From assembly GCA_964523415.1 (NCBI GenBank), contig CAZFZB010000007.1, forward strand, positions 1 through 46,359: 46,359 nucleotides of DNA, given 5' to 3'. Below the pieces are notes generated by a model. That model searched no databases and had not been told where the DNA came from. It was given only the letters and a program-made list of their open reading frames with translations. This stretch comes from M0108 sp964523415 (lineage in GTDB: Bacteria; Pseudomonadota; Gammaproteobacteria; Chromatiales; Chromatiaceae). Below, one piece after another: positions 25,561 through 34,326 of this stretch (within the stretch, counting starts at the first letter, position 1; each line of letters opens with the position of its first letter). The translations under genes were made by a program, and so were the position numbers.

Positions 25561-26235
25561 TCAGAGCAAGCCTCGTTCGGCGAAGGAAATACCTTGACCA
25601 TCGCCAATGATCAGGTGATCGAGAACACGAATATCCACCAAGGCCAGGGCCTCCTTGAGGCGCTGGGTGATGCGCAGATCGGCCTGGCTGGGCTCGGTGA
25701 CCCCGGAGGGATGGTTGTGGGCGAAGATGACGGCGGCGGCGCCGAGTTCGAGGGCGCGTCGTACCACCTCCCGTGGGTGGACGCTGGCGCCGTCGAGGGT
25801 GCCATTGAAGAGTTCCTCGTATCTTAGGACCTGATGCCGGTTGTCGAGGAAGAGACAGGCGAAGACCTCATGGGGATAGGCGTAAAGCTTGCTCTTGAGA
25901 AAGGCACGGGTAGCCTCCGGACTGGTCAGGGGTCCACTTCGGTTCATTTCGGAGGCCAGGTAACGGCGGCTCATCTCCAGGACGGCCTGCAGTTGGACAT
26001 ACTTGGCTGGGCCAAGCCCTTTGCTTCTACAAAGGTGTTTCTGGTCGGCGGAGAAAAGCCCCCGCAAGCCTTCCAGCTCGGTTAACAAGTCGCGGGCCAG
26101 GTCGATGGCGCTCTTGCCCCGGATCCCGGTGCGCAGAAAAATGGCCAGGAGTTCTGCGTCGGTCAAGGCCTCCGCGCCGCGAGCCAGGAGTTTTTCGCGC
26201 GGACGTTCATCCTTGGGCATTTCCAGAATCTTCAT
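25561..26235 (-). CDS. radC: RadC family protein (JAB/MPN domain)
   Basis: RadC (224 residues). The N-terminal part has PREKLLARGAEALTDAELLA and a helix-hairpin-helix (SKGLGPAKYVQLQAVLEM). The C-terminal JAMM metal site is intact: AHNHPSGVTEPSQAD (H-x-H-x7-S-x2-D pattern) with an upstream glutamate. The name dates from a misassigned repair mutant; its real function is unsettled, though a metal-dependent hydrolase fold is clear. It is divergent from coaBC, the standard arrangement. Confidence 0.95.
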   Translation of the reverse strand: MKILEMPKDERPREKLLARGAEALTDAELLAIFLRTGIRGKSAIDLARDLLTELEGLRGLFSADQKHLCRSKGLGPAKYVQLQAVLEMSRRYLASEMNRSGPLTSPEATRAFLKSKLYAYPHEVFACLFLDNRHQVLRYEELFNGTLDGASVHPREVVRRALELGAAAVIFAHNHPSGVTEPSQADLRITQRLKEALALVDIRVLDHLIIGDGQGISFAERGLL

Positions 26236-26393
26236 GCTTACCTTCCACTTGGGTCTTTTGGGGGAATCTACGCGTGCTGGAAGGTGGCTGCAAGAAGGGC
26301 TAGGGATGGGTTTGGAGTCCTCATAGGGAATCAGGGTGGGAATGGGTTACAATTTCGCCCCATTCCATTTCTGCCAGGTAGTTCCGGGACCGC

Positions 26394-27614
26394 GTGAATC
26401 CACTGGCTTACAGGCATGTGCTGCTCGGGGTTAGCGGCGGTATTGCTGCCTATAAGGCGGCGGAGCTGACGCGTCGTCTGCGCGCGGAGGGCGCCGAGGT
26501 GCGGGTGGTCCTGACCCGGGCCGCCCAGGCTTTCGTCGCCCCCCTGACATTTCAGGCCCTGTCTGGCAATCCCGTCCGCCTTGACATCCTCGATCCGACC
26601 GCCGAAGCGGGCATGGATCATATCGAATTGGCACGTTGGGCCGATCTGGTCCTGATAGCCCCTGCCACCGCCGACCTCATGGCGCGGCTGGTAGCGGGTA
26701 TGGCGGATGATCTGCTCACTACCCTGGCCCTGGCCACCCAGGCGCCATTGGTCCTGGCACCGGCCATGAACCAGCAGATGTGGCATCACCCTGCAACCCA
26801 GGCCAATGCCCGACTCCTGACCGAGCGCGGCGTTCGACTCCTCGGACCTGCGGCGGGTGCCCAGGCCTGTGGCGAGGTGGGGCCGGGCCGTATGCTGGAA
26901 CCCGAGGATATTGTCGCGGCCCTGAGAAAGACCCAACAGGCCAGCCCGCTCGCGGGTCGCCGCATTCTGATTACCGCCGGGCCGACGCGCGAGGCCCTGG
27001 ATCCGGTGCGCTATGTAGGCAACCGCAGCTCCGGGCGCATGGGCTATGCCCTGGCTGAGGCTCTGGCTGAACGGGGCGCCGAGGTGATTCTAGTCTCTGG
27101 TCCTACGGCCCTGGCGGCCCCCTTGAATGTGGAGCGTATCCAGGTGGAATCGGCCCTGGAGATGCATGCGGTGGTGATGGGGTGCATCGTGGAGCAGGAG
27201 ATCTTCATCGCGGCGGCGGCGGTGGCGGACTACCGGGTGGCCGACCCGGCACCGCAGAAAATCAAAAAGGGTCAGCAGGAATTGGTCCTGCGCCTGGTGC
27301 GCAATCCGGATATCCTCGCGGAGGTCGCGGCCCGGCCAACCCCCCCCTTCACGGTAGGCTTCGCGGCCGAGACCGAAAGAGTGGAGGAACAGGCCCTGGT
27401 CAAGCTCAGGGCCAAGGGTCTCGATATGATTGCTGCCAACCGGGTGGCTGGGCCCCAGGGTGGCTTCGAGCGCGAGGATAATGCCCTCACCATCCTCTGG
27501 CGGGATGGTCGCCGGGAACCTTTACCCTTGATGCCTAAGGCCCGCCTGGCCGAGGCGCTGACGGATCTGATCGCGGAGACCTATGCAGCACAAGTTGCAG
27601 ATCAAGGTGCTTGA
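26394..27614 (+). CDS. coaBC: Bifunctional phosphopantothenoylcysteine synthetase/decarboxylase
   Basis: CoaBC/Dfp (406 residues) makes 4'-phosphopantetheine from phosphopantothenate and cysteine in coenzyme A synthesis. The CoaC flavoprotein half has VLLGVSGGIAAYKAAEL, the catalytic-histidine region MDHIELARWADL, PAMNQQMWHHPA and the flexible-flap Cys in AGAQACGEVGPGRM. The CoaB half has ITAGPTREALDPVRYVGNRS (SGKMG-type loop), KIKK and ANRVAGPQGGFE. The start is GTG 26394. It overlaps dut by 32 bases. Confidence 0.95.
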   Translation: MNPLAYRHVLLGVSGGIAAYKAAELTRRLRAEGAEVRVVLTRAAQAFVAPLTFQALSGNPVRLDILDPTAEAGMDHIELARWADLVLIAPATADLMARLVAGMADDLLTTLALATQAPLVLAPAMNQQMWHHPATQANARLLTERGVRLLGPAAGAQACGEVGPGRMLEPEDIVAALRKTQQASPLAGRRILITAGPTREALDPVRYVGNRSSGRMGYALAEALAERGAEVILVSGPTALAAPLNVERIQVESALEMHAVVMGCIVEQEIFIAAAAVADYRVADPAPQKIKKGQQELVLRLVRNPDILAEVAARPTPPFTVGFAAETERVEEQALVKLRAKGLDMIAANRVAGPQGGFEREDNALTILWRDGRREPLPLMPKARLAEALTDLIAETYAAQVADQGA

Positions 27615-28041
27615 CCCCCGGCTTGGCCGTGATTTTCCCCTGCCCGATTATGCAACATCGGGTTCCGCCGGCCTGGACTTGCGCGCCATGCTGGAACAAC
27701 CTCTGGATCTGCAGCCAGGGGCTACCGAGTTACTGCCTACGGGTCTGGCAATTCACATAGGTGAGCCTGGGGTTGCGGCCATGATACTGCCGCGTTCCGG
27801 GCTGGGTCATAACCATGGCATCGTTTTGGGTAATTTGGTGGGGCTCATCGACTCGGATTATCAGGGCGAGTTATTGGTGTCCTGCTGGAACCGGGGCCAG
27901 AAGAGCTTTCAAATCGCGGTAGGTGAACGTATCGCGCAACTGGTTCTGGTGCCCATTCTCCGGGCTCGCTTTGAACGGGTGGAATTCTTTACTAGCAGCG
28001 ATCGGGGTGCCGGTGGTTTTGGACATACTGGAACTAAATGA
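27583..28041 (+). CDS. dut: dUTP diphosphatase
   Basis: Trimeric dUTPase (152 residues) hydrolysing dUTP to dUMP. All five motifs are present: SGSAGLDLRAM, PRSGLGHNHGIVLGN, GLIDSDYQGEL, ERIAQLVLVP and the C-terminal P-loop-like DRGAGGFGHTG. It begins inside coaBC, a common overlap that couples translation, and is followed at 22 bases by a membrane protein gene. Confidence 0.97.
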   Translation: MQHKLQIKVLDPRLGRDFPLPDYATSGSAGLDLRAMLEQPLDLQPGATELLPTGLAIHIGEPGVAAMILPRSGLGHNHGIVLGNLVGLIDSDYQGELLVSCWNRGQKSFQIAVGERIAQLVLVPILRARFERVEFFTSSDRGAGGFGHTGTK

Positions 28042-28063
28042 TTAATCAAGTAAATAGCAAGTC

Positions 28064-29227
28064 ATGAAACAAGGTTGGGTGCACAAGATTAATGGTGCAA
28101 CCATCGGGGAGGATATGGAAAAGGCCCCGGATCTGCATCAGTTCTGGCTATCCTGCCTTTTCGCCCTGGCGCCTCTGATCTTGCTTGCCTATCTGACCGG
28201 ACTCTATATCTGGGTTGATCGGGAAAATGACTTCGTCACCCTAAAGACCCGCAACTACAGCGAACTGGTAGCGCAGGAGTTGGGTAAGCACGCGGCCCGC
28301 ATCCAGGAGCAACTTCGTACCTGGGCACGGGATCCGGCCCTGCGCCAGGCTTTCCGCCAGGGAGATGCCAAGGCCATGGGGACAGAGGAGCAGAGGCTGG
28401 CCGGACGTATACCCCTGGCCATACGGGTCCGGCTGGTGCCCCTGGAACGTCACGTCGAGGGTAAGACCGATATACCGGATCTCAGCATGGCGGGCTTGGA
28501 CTTGGTTCATCGTGCCCAACAGGAGCGTGCCACGACCCCGGTCGAGGCCCATCTGGTAGGACAGGATGGTATGCACCTGGCCATCGCCGCCCCCGTTCTG
28601 GACGAAAACCAGGAGGGAGTGCTGGGGGTGATCCATGTGACCCTCCCCATGGCCATGCTGCCCTTCCTGCAGAATGAAGGCCCCCACTGGGGTCAGCTCC
28701 ACTTCCAGCAGGAGGTCGAGATTGAGGTGGCCACCCTGGATCTGCAGTCCCATAGCTCCGCCCCCAACGCGTCACCCAATTTCTGGGTCAATGTCCCCGG
28801 CACCAGCCTCAGGGTCGCGGCCTGGATAACACCTACCTCCCTCCTGGCACCTAGGTTACTCATGATCACCCTAGGTGGATTTCTGTTGACCATGAGTCTG
28901 ATCGCCTTCCTGCTGCGACTGCTCCTGAATCGCCTGGAGCGGTCCCTGGCTGCGGATTATGCCGGTCTGCGCGCCATGATCGAGGACGCTGCCAATACCT
29001 GGCCGATCCGCAAAATCCATTGCCGATTGGCGGAGACCCAGCCCCTGATTGAAGCCATTCGCCCCTTGCTCATTGGCCTGGCAGCGGTTCGTCGCCGTGT
29101 CCAAATGGAGCAAGCCACTGCGGCGAACCCTCCCGCTGCATCCTCACCGGGTTTCGAGCCTGCGGATTTGGAACTGGGCGAGGTTTCGCCCCTGGCCGAC
29201 GATCCCCCCGCGTCGCCGAACCCTTGA
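28064..29227 (+). CDS. Membrane protein, possible orphaned N-terminal module of AlgC-type phosphomutase
   Basis: A 387-residue protein with two hydrophobic segments (about residues 28-50 and 262-290) enclosing a periplasmic domain of roughly 210 residues, followed by a soluble tail that becomes proline/alanine-rich and ends SPNP. The layout TM-periplasmic domain-TM resembles the N-terminal extension of long phosphomannomutase/phosphoglucomutase (AlgC) proteins. The locus dut-X-argB is where algC commonly sits in relatives. No phosphomutase active-site motif (such as TASHNP) is present. It may be a stand-alone module left after loss of the catalytic domain. The start may instead be ATG 28115. 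Confidence 0.5.
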   Translation: MKQGWVHKINGATIGEDMEKAPDLHQFWLSCLFALAPLILLAYLTGLYIWVDRENDFVTLKTRNYSELVAQELGKHAARIQEQLRTWARDPALRQAFRQGDAKAMGTEEQRLAGRIPLAIRVRLVPLERHVEGKTDIPDLSMAGLDLVHRAQQERATTPVEAHLVGQDGMHLAIAAPVLDENQEGVLGVIHVTLPMAMLPFLQNEGPHWGQLHFQQEVEIEVATLDLQSHSSAPNASPNFWVNVPGTSLRVAAWITPTSLLAPRLLMITLGGFLLTMSLIAFLLRLLLNRLERSLAADYAGLRAMIEDAANTWPIRKIHCRLAETQPLIEAIRPLLIGLAAVRRRVQMEQATAANPPAASSPGFEPADLELGEVSPLADDPPASPNP

Positions 29228-29269
29228 CCCCGGCACCTTATCCTTACCTCTCCCTGTCCAGGTAATCCC

Positions 29270-30166
29270 ATGACTATCGTCCTTGAGCGCGCCCGTAATA
29301 TCGCCCATGTCCTGGTTGAGGCCCTACCCTATATCCAGCGATTTCAGGGCAAGACCATGGTCATCAAATATGGTGGTAACGCCATGATCGACCAGACCCT
29401 CAAGGAGGGTTTCGCCCGGGACGTGGTCCTCATGAAGCTGGTGGGAATCAATCCCGTTATCGTTCACGGTGGCGGACCCCAGATCGGGGATCTGCTCAAG
29501 CGGTTGGGAATCGCCAGCGAATTCGTACAGGGGATGCGGGTAACCGATACCGAGACCATGGATATCGTGGAGATGGTGCTCGGCGGTCAGGTGAATAAGG
29601 AGATCGTCAACTTCATCAATCGCCACGGTGGACGGGCGGTAGGTCTGACTGGCAAGGATGGTGACCTGATCCGGGCGCGCAAACTGATGCTGCGCCGGGA
29701 TGCCGCCGAGCTCAAGGAGCCGGAGATCATCGATATCGGCCATGTGGGTGAGGTAGAGAGCATCGATGTCCGGGTGGTCGATATGCTCGTCAAGAGTGGT
29801 TTCATCCCGGTCATAGCCCCCATTGGCGTCGGTAAGGATGGCCGTTCCTATAACATCAATGCCGATCTGGTGGCGGGCAAGGTGGCGGAGTTTCTGAAGG
29901 CCGAGAAACTGATGTTACTGACCAATACCCCCGGCTTGCTGGATTCCGCTGGACAACTGGTGACCGACCTCGAGGTTAGCCGCCTCGACGATATGGTGAG
30001 GACTGGCGTCATCCATGGGGGCATGTTGCCCAAGATCCAGTGTGCGGTGGATGCGGTGCAGGCAGGGGTGACCACGGCCCATATCATCGATGGTCGGGTC
30101 GAACACGCCTTGCTCTTGGATCTCTTTACCAATGAGGGCGTCGGCACCCTCATCCGACGGCGCTAA
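29270..30166 (+). CDS. argB: Acetylglutamate kinase
   Basis: ArgB (298 residues) phosphorylates N-acetylglutamate in arginine synthesis. VIKYGGNAMID carries the phosphate-binding lysine, VIVHGGGPQIGDLLKRLGI the glycine-rich loop, and NINADLVAGKVAEFL and GGMLPKIQCAVDAV the ATP and substrate sites. The N-terminal helix LERARNIAHVLVEALPYIQR fits the hexameric, arginine-inhibited type. It is convergent with the DUF4124 gene, 13 bases apart. Confidence 0.97.
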   Translation: MTIVLERARNIAHVLVEALPYIQRFQGKTMVIKYGGNAMIDQTLKEGFARDVVLMKLVGINPVIVHGGGPQIGDLLKRLGIASEFVQGMRVTDTETMDIVEMVLGGQVNKEIVNFINRHGGRAVGLTGKDGDLIRARKLMLRRDAAELKEPEIIDIGHVGEVESIDVRVVDMLVKSGFIPVIAPIGVGKDGRSYNINADLVAGKVAEFLKAEKLMLLTNTPGLLDSAGQLVTDLEVSRLDDMVRTGVIHGGMLPKIQCAVDAVQAGVTTAHIIDGRVEHALLLDLFTNEGVGTLIRRR

Positions 30167-30179
30167 CCAAACAGGTCCC

Positions 30180-31187
30180 TTATTTTTTCAAGGCCTGCTC
30201 GAAACCCTGGAGCGTACGCAGCAGATGCGGCTGCAGGCAGGTCGCGGTATCCAGGGCGGTGGCCTGGCAGCGTAGCTCCAGAAACAGGGTCCCGGCGGGC
30301 CCCTTATCGTCTGGGACCCTGGTCAGTACGAGATCAGCCTCCCGTTCCTGGGTAAGGGGGGCACCGCTGGCGTTAGGAGCGTTCAGCCGTGGGGCCGCGA
30401 TGAAGAGGTCTTCGGAATCGCCGACCTGAATTTCCAGTTCCCGCTGGCTGCCGAGATAATCGAGGGCCCTGTTCCAGAGTTGGTCGCATTGGGACTTGTT
30501 GCTGCAGGTCACCGCGCTGAAGTGGTCGACATGGCGCTTGTTGGAACCTAGCGCCGCAGCACGGCCAGAAAGGCTGAATTGGCGATAGTGGTTGAGGTCT
30601 CGGTCTAGGCGGGCCTGGATGGTGGCCTTCTGCTCCTCACGAACGGCAATACTGGCCTGGGCGCGCTGGATCGACCGCTCGGTCCTGCGGGCACTGATCG
30701 TGAATTCCTCGGGAACGGGTTTGCCGGTGCGCTCGATATTTCCGGCATAGGTGTGCAGTCCCGCAAGCCAGGCCTCCTGACGGTGGATGTTGTTCTTGGT
30801 GACCCTGATCATGGTGTCAATAGCGGCAATCTGGTTTTCAATGGATCGCATCAGTTCACCCTCTGTAGGAAAGGTATGGAGGAGGCCGCGATCCTCCATC
30901 CTCTGCCGATCGATGATCCCTTCCTGACCGGCCCGCAGACGCTCGAGCCTTTCATCGGTTCTGATCTGTTCCGAGGTTCGGGCCGGGGGTACGGTGCGGA
31001 TGGGGATGCCATCCTTGCGGAGTTCCATGTGGCCCTGACGAACCGAGGTAGGGGGAATCACGTCCGAGTAATGGACATACCCCTGTTCATCGGTCCAACG
31101 ATAGAGGGCCCCCTGAACGATGAAGATAAGGCCACCGGAAAGGATGAGAATGAGGAACAGGGAGCGAAGGAAGTGGCTCTTGAACAC
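30180..31187 (-). CDS. DUF4124 domain-containing protein
   Basis: A 335-residue predicted envelope protein. A hydrophobic N-terminal segment (residues 7-26) is followed immediately by the DUF4124 signature ALYRWTDEQGYVHYSDVIPP. The middle (about residues 75-215) is charged and helical, probably coiled coil, and the C-terminal part has a CSNKSQC pair and further cysteines. Function is unknown; DUF4124 proteins are widespread periplasmic proteins of gammaproteobacteria. It sits between argB and pyrE, 21 bases downstream of pyrE on the same strand. Confidence 0.8.
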   Translation of the reverse strand: MFKSHFLRSLFLILILSGGLIFIVQGALYRWTDEQGYVHYSDVIPPTSVRQGHMELRKDGIPIRTVPPARTSEQIRTDERLERLRAGQEGIIDRQRMEDRGLLHTFPTEGELMRSIENQIAAIDTMIRVTKNNIHRQEAWLAGLHTYAGNIERTGKPVPEEFTISARRTERSIQRAQASIAVREEQKATIQARLDRDLNHYRQFSLSGRAAALGSNKRHVDHFSAVTCSNKSQCDQLWNRALDYLGSQRELEIQVGDSEDLFIAAPRLNAPNASGAPLTQEREADLVLTRVPDDKGPAGTLFLELRCQATALDTATCLQPHLLRTLQGFEQALKK

Positions 31188-31208
31188 TGAGGCTGGCCTG
31201 CGGCCTTA

Positions 31209-31862
31209 TCAGACTCCGAAGCGGGACCGGTAGTTGCGCACTGCAGCCAAGGTGGTGGGCTTGATGGCCACCCCCATGGGTGATTCCTCCAAAAAGGCTA
31301 CCAAGTCCGTCAGGCTGGCGATGCTGACGACGGGAATGCCATATTGCTCCCGCACCTCCTGAACGGCGGATCTTTCATTCTGGCCGCGTTCCTGACGGTC
31401 CAGGGCGATGAGAACGCCGGCGGGTTGGGCGCCTTGGGCCTGGATGATGTCGATGGACTCGCGCACCGAGGTCCCTGCGGTGATGACGTCGTCGATGATG
31501 AGTACCCCGCCCCGCAAGGGGTGTCCGACGATGAAGCCACCCTCGCCATGGTCCTTGGATTCCTTGCGATTGAAGGCATAGGGCAGGTCACGGCCATACT
31601 GGGCTGCCAGGGCGATGGCAGTGGCGGCTGCCAGGGGGATGCCCTTATAGGCCGGACCATAGAGTAGATCGCAAGCGAGGCCAGAGGCTTGGAGGGCGGC
31701 GGCGTAGAAGCCCCCCAGGCTGGCCAGTGCCGAGCCGGTATTGAACAGACCGGCGTTGAAGAAGTAGGGGCTCTGTCGTCCCGACTTGAGTGTAAAGTCA
31801 CCAAATCTGAGCACACCCAGATCAAGGGCGAAGCGAAGGAATTCGCGCTGGTACTCCTGCAT
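31209..31862 (-). CDS. pyrE: Orotate phosphoribosyltransferase
   Basis: PyrE (217 residues) forms orotidine 5'-phosphate from orotate and PRPP in pyrimidine synthesis. FGDFTLKSGRQSPYFFNAG is the N-terminal signature, AYKGIPLA and FNRKESKDHGEGG form the flexible loop, and VLIIDDVITAGTS is the PRPP-binding motif. GGAGGAAG seven bases upstream supports the ATG. It is divergent from the TauE/SafE gene. Confidence 0.97.
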   Translation of the reverse strand: MQEYQREFLRFALDLGVLRFGDFTLKSGRQSPYFFNAGLFNTGSALASLGGFYAAALQASGLACDLLYGPAYKGIPLAAATAIALAAQYGRDLPYAFNRKESKDHGEGGFIVGHPLRGGVLIIDDVITAGTSVRESIDIIQAQGAQPAGVLIALDRQERGQNERSAVQEVREQYGIPVVSIASLTDLVAFLEESPMGVAIKPTTLAAVRNYRSRFGV

Positions 31863-31954
31863 CTCTCTTCCTCCGGGGGATGAGACCTACGGATACTATG
31901 ATACACATTTGCCTGGGTCGGTTGCGATGGGGTGCGTAAGAGGGGGATGAGATA

Positions 31955-32632
31955 GTGAATGGTCTGGAACAAATCATGGCGGCCTTCCTGGTGGGCTTGT
32001 TGGGAGGGGTGCATTGCGTCGGCATGTGCGGTGGTATCGTCGGCACCCTGACCCTGGGGCTAGCCCCAGGGGTGCGCTCCAGCGCGCCGCGCCTCTTCCC
32101 TTATCAGGTTACCTACAATCTGGGCCGCATCGGCGGCTATGGCGTGGCTGGGGCCTTGATGGGGGGTATCGGCCAAGCCGCCATCACCATCTTGCCGCTG
32201 CAACGAACCCTCTATTTGCTGGCGGCGATCTTTATGATCCTGCTGGGGCTATTTCTGGCGGGTTGGTGGCCGGGTCTGGCTCGTCTCGAAGGGCTGGGGG
32301 CATGGCTATGGCGGCGGGTCGAGCCCCTAGGGCGGCGGCTTCTGCCGATCCGCACCCTGGGTCAGGCCCTGGGGGTTGGCTTCGTCTGGGCCTGGTTACC
32401 CTGCGGATTGGTGTATAGCGTCTTGATCTGGGCCTTATCCGCCGGGAGCGCCGGCCAAGGTGCCCTGCTGCTCTTGGCCTTTGGCCTGGGAACCTTGCCT
32501 ACCCTCCTGGGCCTCGGTATGCTGGCCGGCGCGGCGGCACGCCTGTCTGAACAACTATGGATGCGCCGCCTCGCGGGGCTATTGGTAATGGGATTTGGCC
32601 TGCATGCCCTTTGGCAATGGCTGCCGAGTTGA
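31955..32632 (+). CDS. TauE/SafE-like membrane protein (HCxxMCGG type)
   Basis: Inner-membrane protein (225 residues, six predicted helices). LLGGVHCVGMCGGIVGTL near residue 20 and AWLPCGLVYSVL near residue 150 are the paired cysteine motifs of the branch often found beside cytochrome cbb3 oxidase and copper-handling genes. No such genes are adjacent here. Annotation pipelines call the family sulfite exporter TauE/SafE, but in this branch metal handling is as likely as sulfite export. The start is GTG 31955. Confidence 0.75.
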   Translation: MNGLEQIMAAFLVGLLGGVHCVGMCGGIVGTLTLGLAPGVRSSAPRLFPYQVTYNLGRIGGYGVAGALMGGIGQAAITILPLQRTLYLLAAIFMILLGLFLAGWWPGLARLEGLGAWLWRRVEPLGRRLLPIRTLGQALGVGFVWAWLPCGLVYSVLIWALSAGSAGQGALLLLAFGLGTLPTLLGLGMLAGAAARLSEQLWMRRLAGLLVMGFGLHALWQWLPS

Positions 32633-32693
32633 AGGCCCGCCACTTTGGGAGGGCCCGGACTCGCAGGCGTGGTAGGACCACACCCCTCATCGC

Positions 32694-33140
32694 TCATTCC
32701 GTGAAGAATTCCTGGTCCATGTGGATCCGAACGGGCTTGTCGCTGCCTTGGGGTTTGACGTCGAGGGCGAAATTGATGGTCTGGGCGTTTTGGACGGGAA
32801 ACTCGCCGATGTAGTAGATGGCGCTACCTTCGCGGATCTCCTTCATGATCAAGGGCGATTTCTGGCCGGTTAACAGGATGATCTCCGCCTTCAGATCCGC
32901 GGGAACCGGGGTGCCGGTGGTATCAGGAACATCCTTGATAACACTGACATTGAGCAGGCCGCGGAACTTGCTGCGCTGTAGGCCATAGGACTTGGCGATT
33001 TCTGGCGTCAGGGTGTCCGCGGTGAAGGCGTTATGATGAATGGTAAAGCCATAGGCGGTGGTGCTGTTTTCAGCGCTGGCCCAAGAGGGGGCAAGCAGGG
33101 CGGCAGCACAAAGCAGGCCGAGGACGGATGTGTTTTTCAT
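32694..33140 (-). CDS. DUF4426 domain-containing periplasmic protein
   Basis: A 148-residue secreted protein: signal peptide with an AWASA-like cleavage site near residue 22 (PSWASAENS), then YGFTIHHNAFTADTLTPEIA and KFRGLLNVSVI, which fit DUF4426. AAAGGAG precedes the ATG. In Pseudomonas-like genomes this gene lies near metX, metW, yggT, proC, yggS and rdgB; the same neighbourhood is seen here across an assembly gap. Function is unknown. Confidence 0.8.
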   Translation of the reverse strand: MKNTSVLGLLCAAALLAPSWASAENSTTAYGFTIHHNAFTADTLTPEIAKSYGLQRSKFRGLLNVSVIKDVPDTTGTPVPADLKAEIILLTGQKSPLIMKEIREGSAIYYIGEFPVQNAQTINFALDVKPQGSDKPVRIHMDQEFFTE

Positions 33141-33297
33141 AGTGACTCCTTTGAATGGAAGGCTTGCGACTTGACAACCTCATAAGCTGGTGACGCCAGG
33201 GCGGCTTTGAAAGTGGGTAGCCCCCTAATTCCTCCTGGAGATGGGCTAGTTAACGGCCGTCCTGGCATTTGATCAGCTCGTGATTCGAAAATGCGAT

Positions 33298-33397
33298 NNN
33301 NNNNNNNNNNNNNNNNNNNNNNNNNNNNNNNNNNNNNNNNNNNNNNNNNNNNNNNNNNNNNNNNNNNNNNNNNNNNNNNNNNNNNNNNNNNNNNNNN
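33298..33397. other. Assembly gap (100 N)
   Basis: Exactly 100 consecutive N, the conventional size for a gap of unknown length. A minus-strand frame enters the known sequence from the gap at 33297 and ends with TAA at 33250-33252, reading IAFSNHELIKCQDGR. It is too short to identify. No gene can be called across the gap. Confidence 0.99.
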
Positions 33398-33438
33398 CCA
33401 TGCTGGGTCAGGGCAGGAGCGTTTTCATCGGCGTTTCC

Positions 33439-33738
33439 CTAGCGGGGTGGTATAAAGTCGGGAAGTCGCCCCGGCGTCTGGATGCGTACCCGCTTGAGCC
33501 GGGCTTGTTCCCCGCTGACCAGCTCGATCCGGGACTGGGGTACGGCGAATAGCTTGGCCAGAAAGCGGCGCAGGTGGGCGTTGGCCCTACCCTCCACCGG
33601 TGGAGCCGTGAGGCGGATCTTGAGGCTATCGCCGCTGACTTCCCCGATGGTATCGGCGCTGGCGCGAGGTTGCACCCGCAGGCTCAGCAGCAGGTCTTGA
33701 CCCTCCCAGCGATACCAGGAGTCTGCTAGTGTCGTCAC
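33439..33738 (-). CDS. yggU: DUF167 family protein (YggU)
   Basis: A 99-residue protein of the DUF167/UPF0235 family. LSLRVQPRASADTIGEVSGD, LKIRLTAPPVEGRANAHLRR and LVSGEQARLKRVRI are its conserved blocks. Function is unknown; it regularly follows yggT and proC. The start is GTG 33738. It begins 12 bases after yggT, so the two are probably cotranscribed. Confidence 0.9.
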   Translation of the reverse strand: MTTLADSWYRWEGQDLLLSLRVQPRASADTIGEVSGDSLKIRLTAPPVEGRANAHLRRFLAKLFAVPQSRIELVSGEQARLKRVRIQTPGRLPDFIPPR

Positions 33739-33750
33739 CTGGCTTGACCC

Positions 33751-34326
33751 CTAGAAGGGGCTGCCGGTAAGGAGTTTCAGGGGAGGAATCAGTAACATCT
33801 GCAGCAGGATCAGGCCAATGGTTACGGCGATGGGTGAAAGGTCCAGGCCGCCGAAGTCCGGAAGGCGCCTCTGCACCGGTTCCATGACCGGGTCCGTCAG
33901 GGTTACGATCAGGTTGACCAGGGGATTACCGTAGTTCTGGTTGACCCAACTCAGGATGACGCGGACGATGACGGCATAGATAAAGATGTCGATCGTCAAT
34001 TCGACGAGGGCCGGGATTGACCAGAGCACGGCGCCGATGGAGGCCAGACCCAAACCTGCCAGGAGCCCCACCAGGAAGAGCACCGCGGTCTTGACCAGCC
34101 AGGCCAGGACCAGGGAGGAAAGGTCTATCCCCCGGTAACCGGGGATGATGCGGCGCAGGGGCAGGAGTACCGGGCTGGTAGCCTTGACCACGAACTGAGA
34201 GATGGGGTTGTAGAAATCCACCTTGGTCAGTTGCAACAGGAAACGCAGCATGGCCACGAATGCATAGAGCCCACCCAGGGTCTGGATGAGGAATATCAGC
34301 GGATTGGTGAAATAGTTGCCAGTCAT
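33751..34326 (-). CDS. yggT: YggT family integral membrane protein
   Basis: A 191-residue membrane protein made of two related halves, each with a hydrophobic helix pair followed by a conserved block: LLQLTKVDFYNPISQFVVKA with SPVLLPLRRIIPG in the first half, ILSWVNQNYGNPLVNLIVTL with DPVMEPVQRRLPDF in the second. This duplicated YGGT architecture is standard. The family has been linked to osmotic and division phenotypes, but its molecular role is unsettled. It overlaps proC by four bases. Confidence 0.93.
   Translation of the reverse strand: MTGNYFTNPLIFLIQTLGGLYAFVAMLRFLLQLTKVDFYNPISQFVVKATSPVLLPLRRIIPGYRGIDLSSLVLAWLVKTAVLFLVGLLAGLGLASIGAVLWSIPALVELTIDIFIYAVIVRVILSWVNQNYGNPLVNLIVTLTDPVMEPVQRRLPDFGGLDLSPIAVTIGLILLQMLLIPPLKLLTGSPF

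Noticed and set aside
33280..33552. A 90-codon plus-strand frame across the N run
   Set aside because: It is created by treating N as sense codons and is antisense to yggU.
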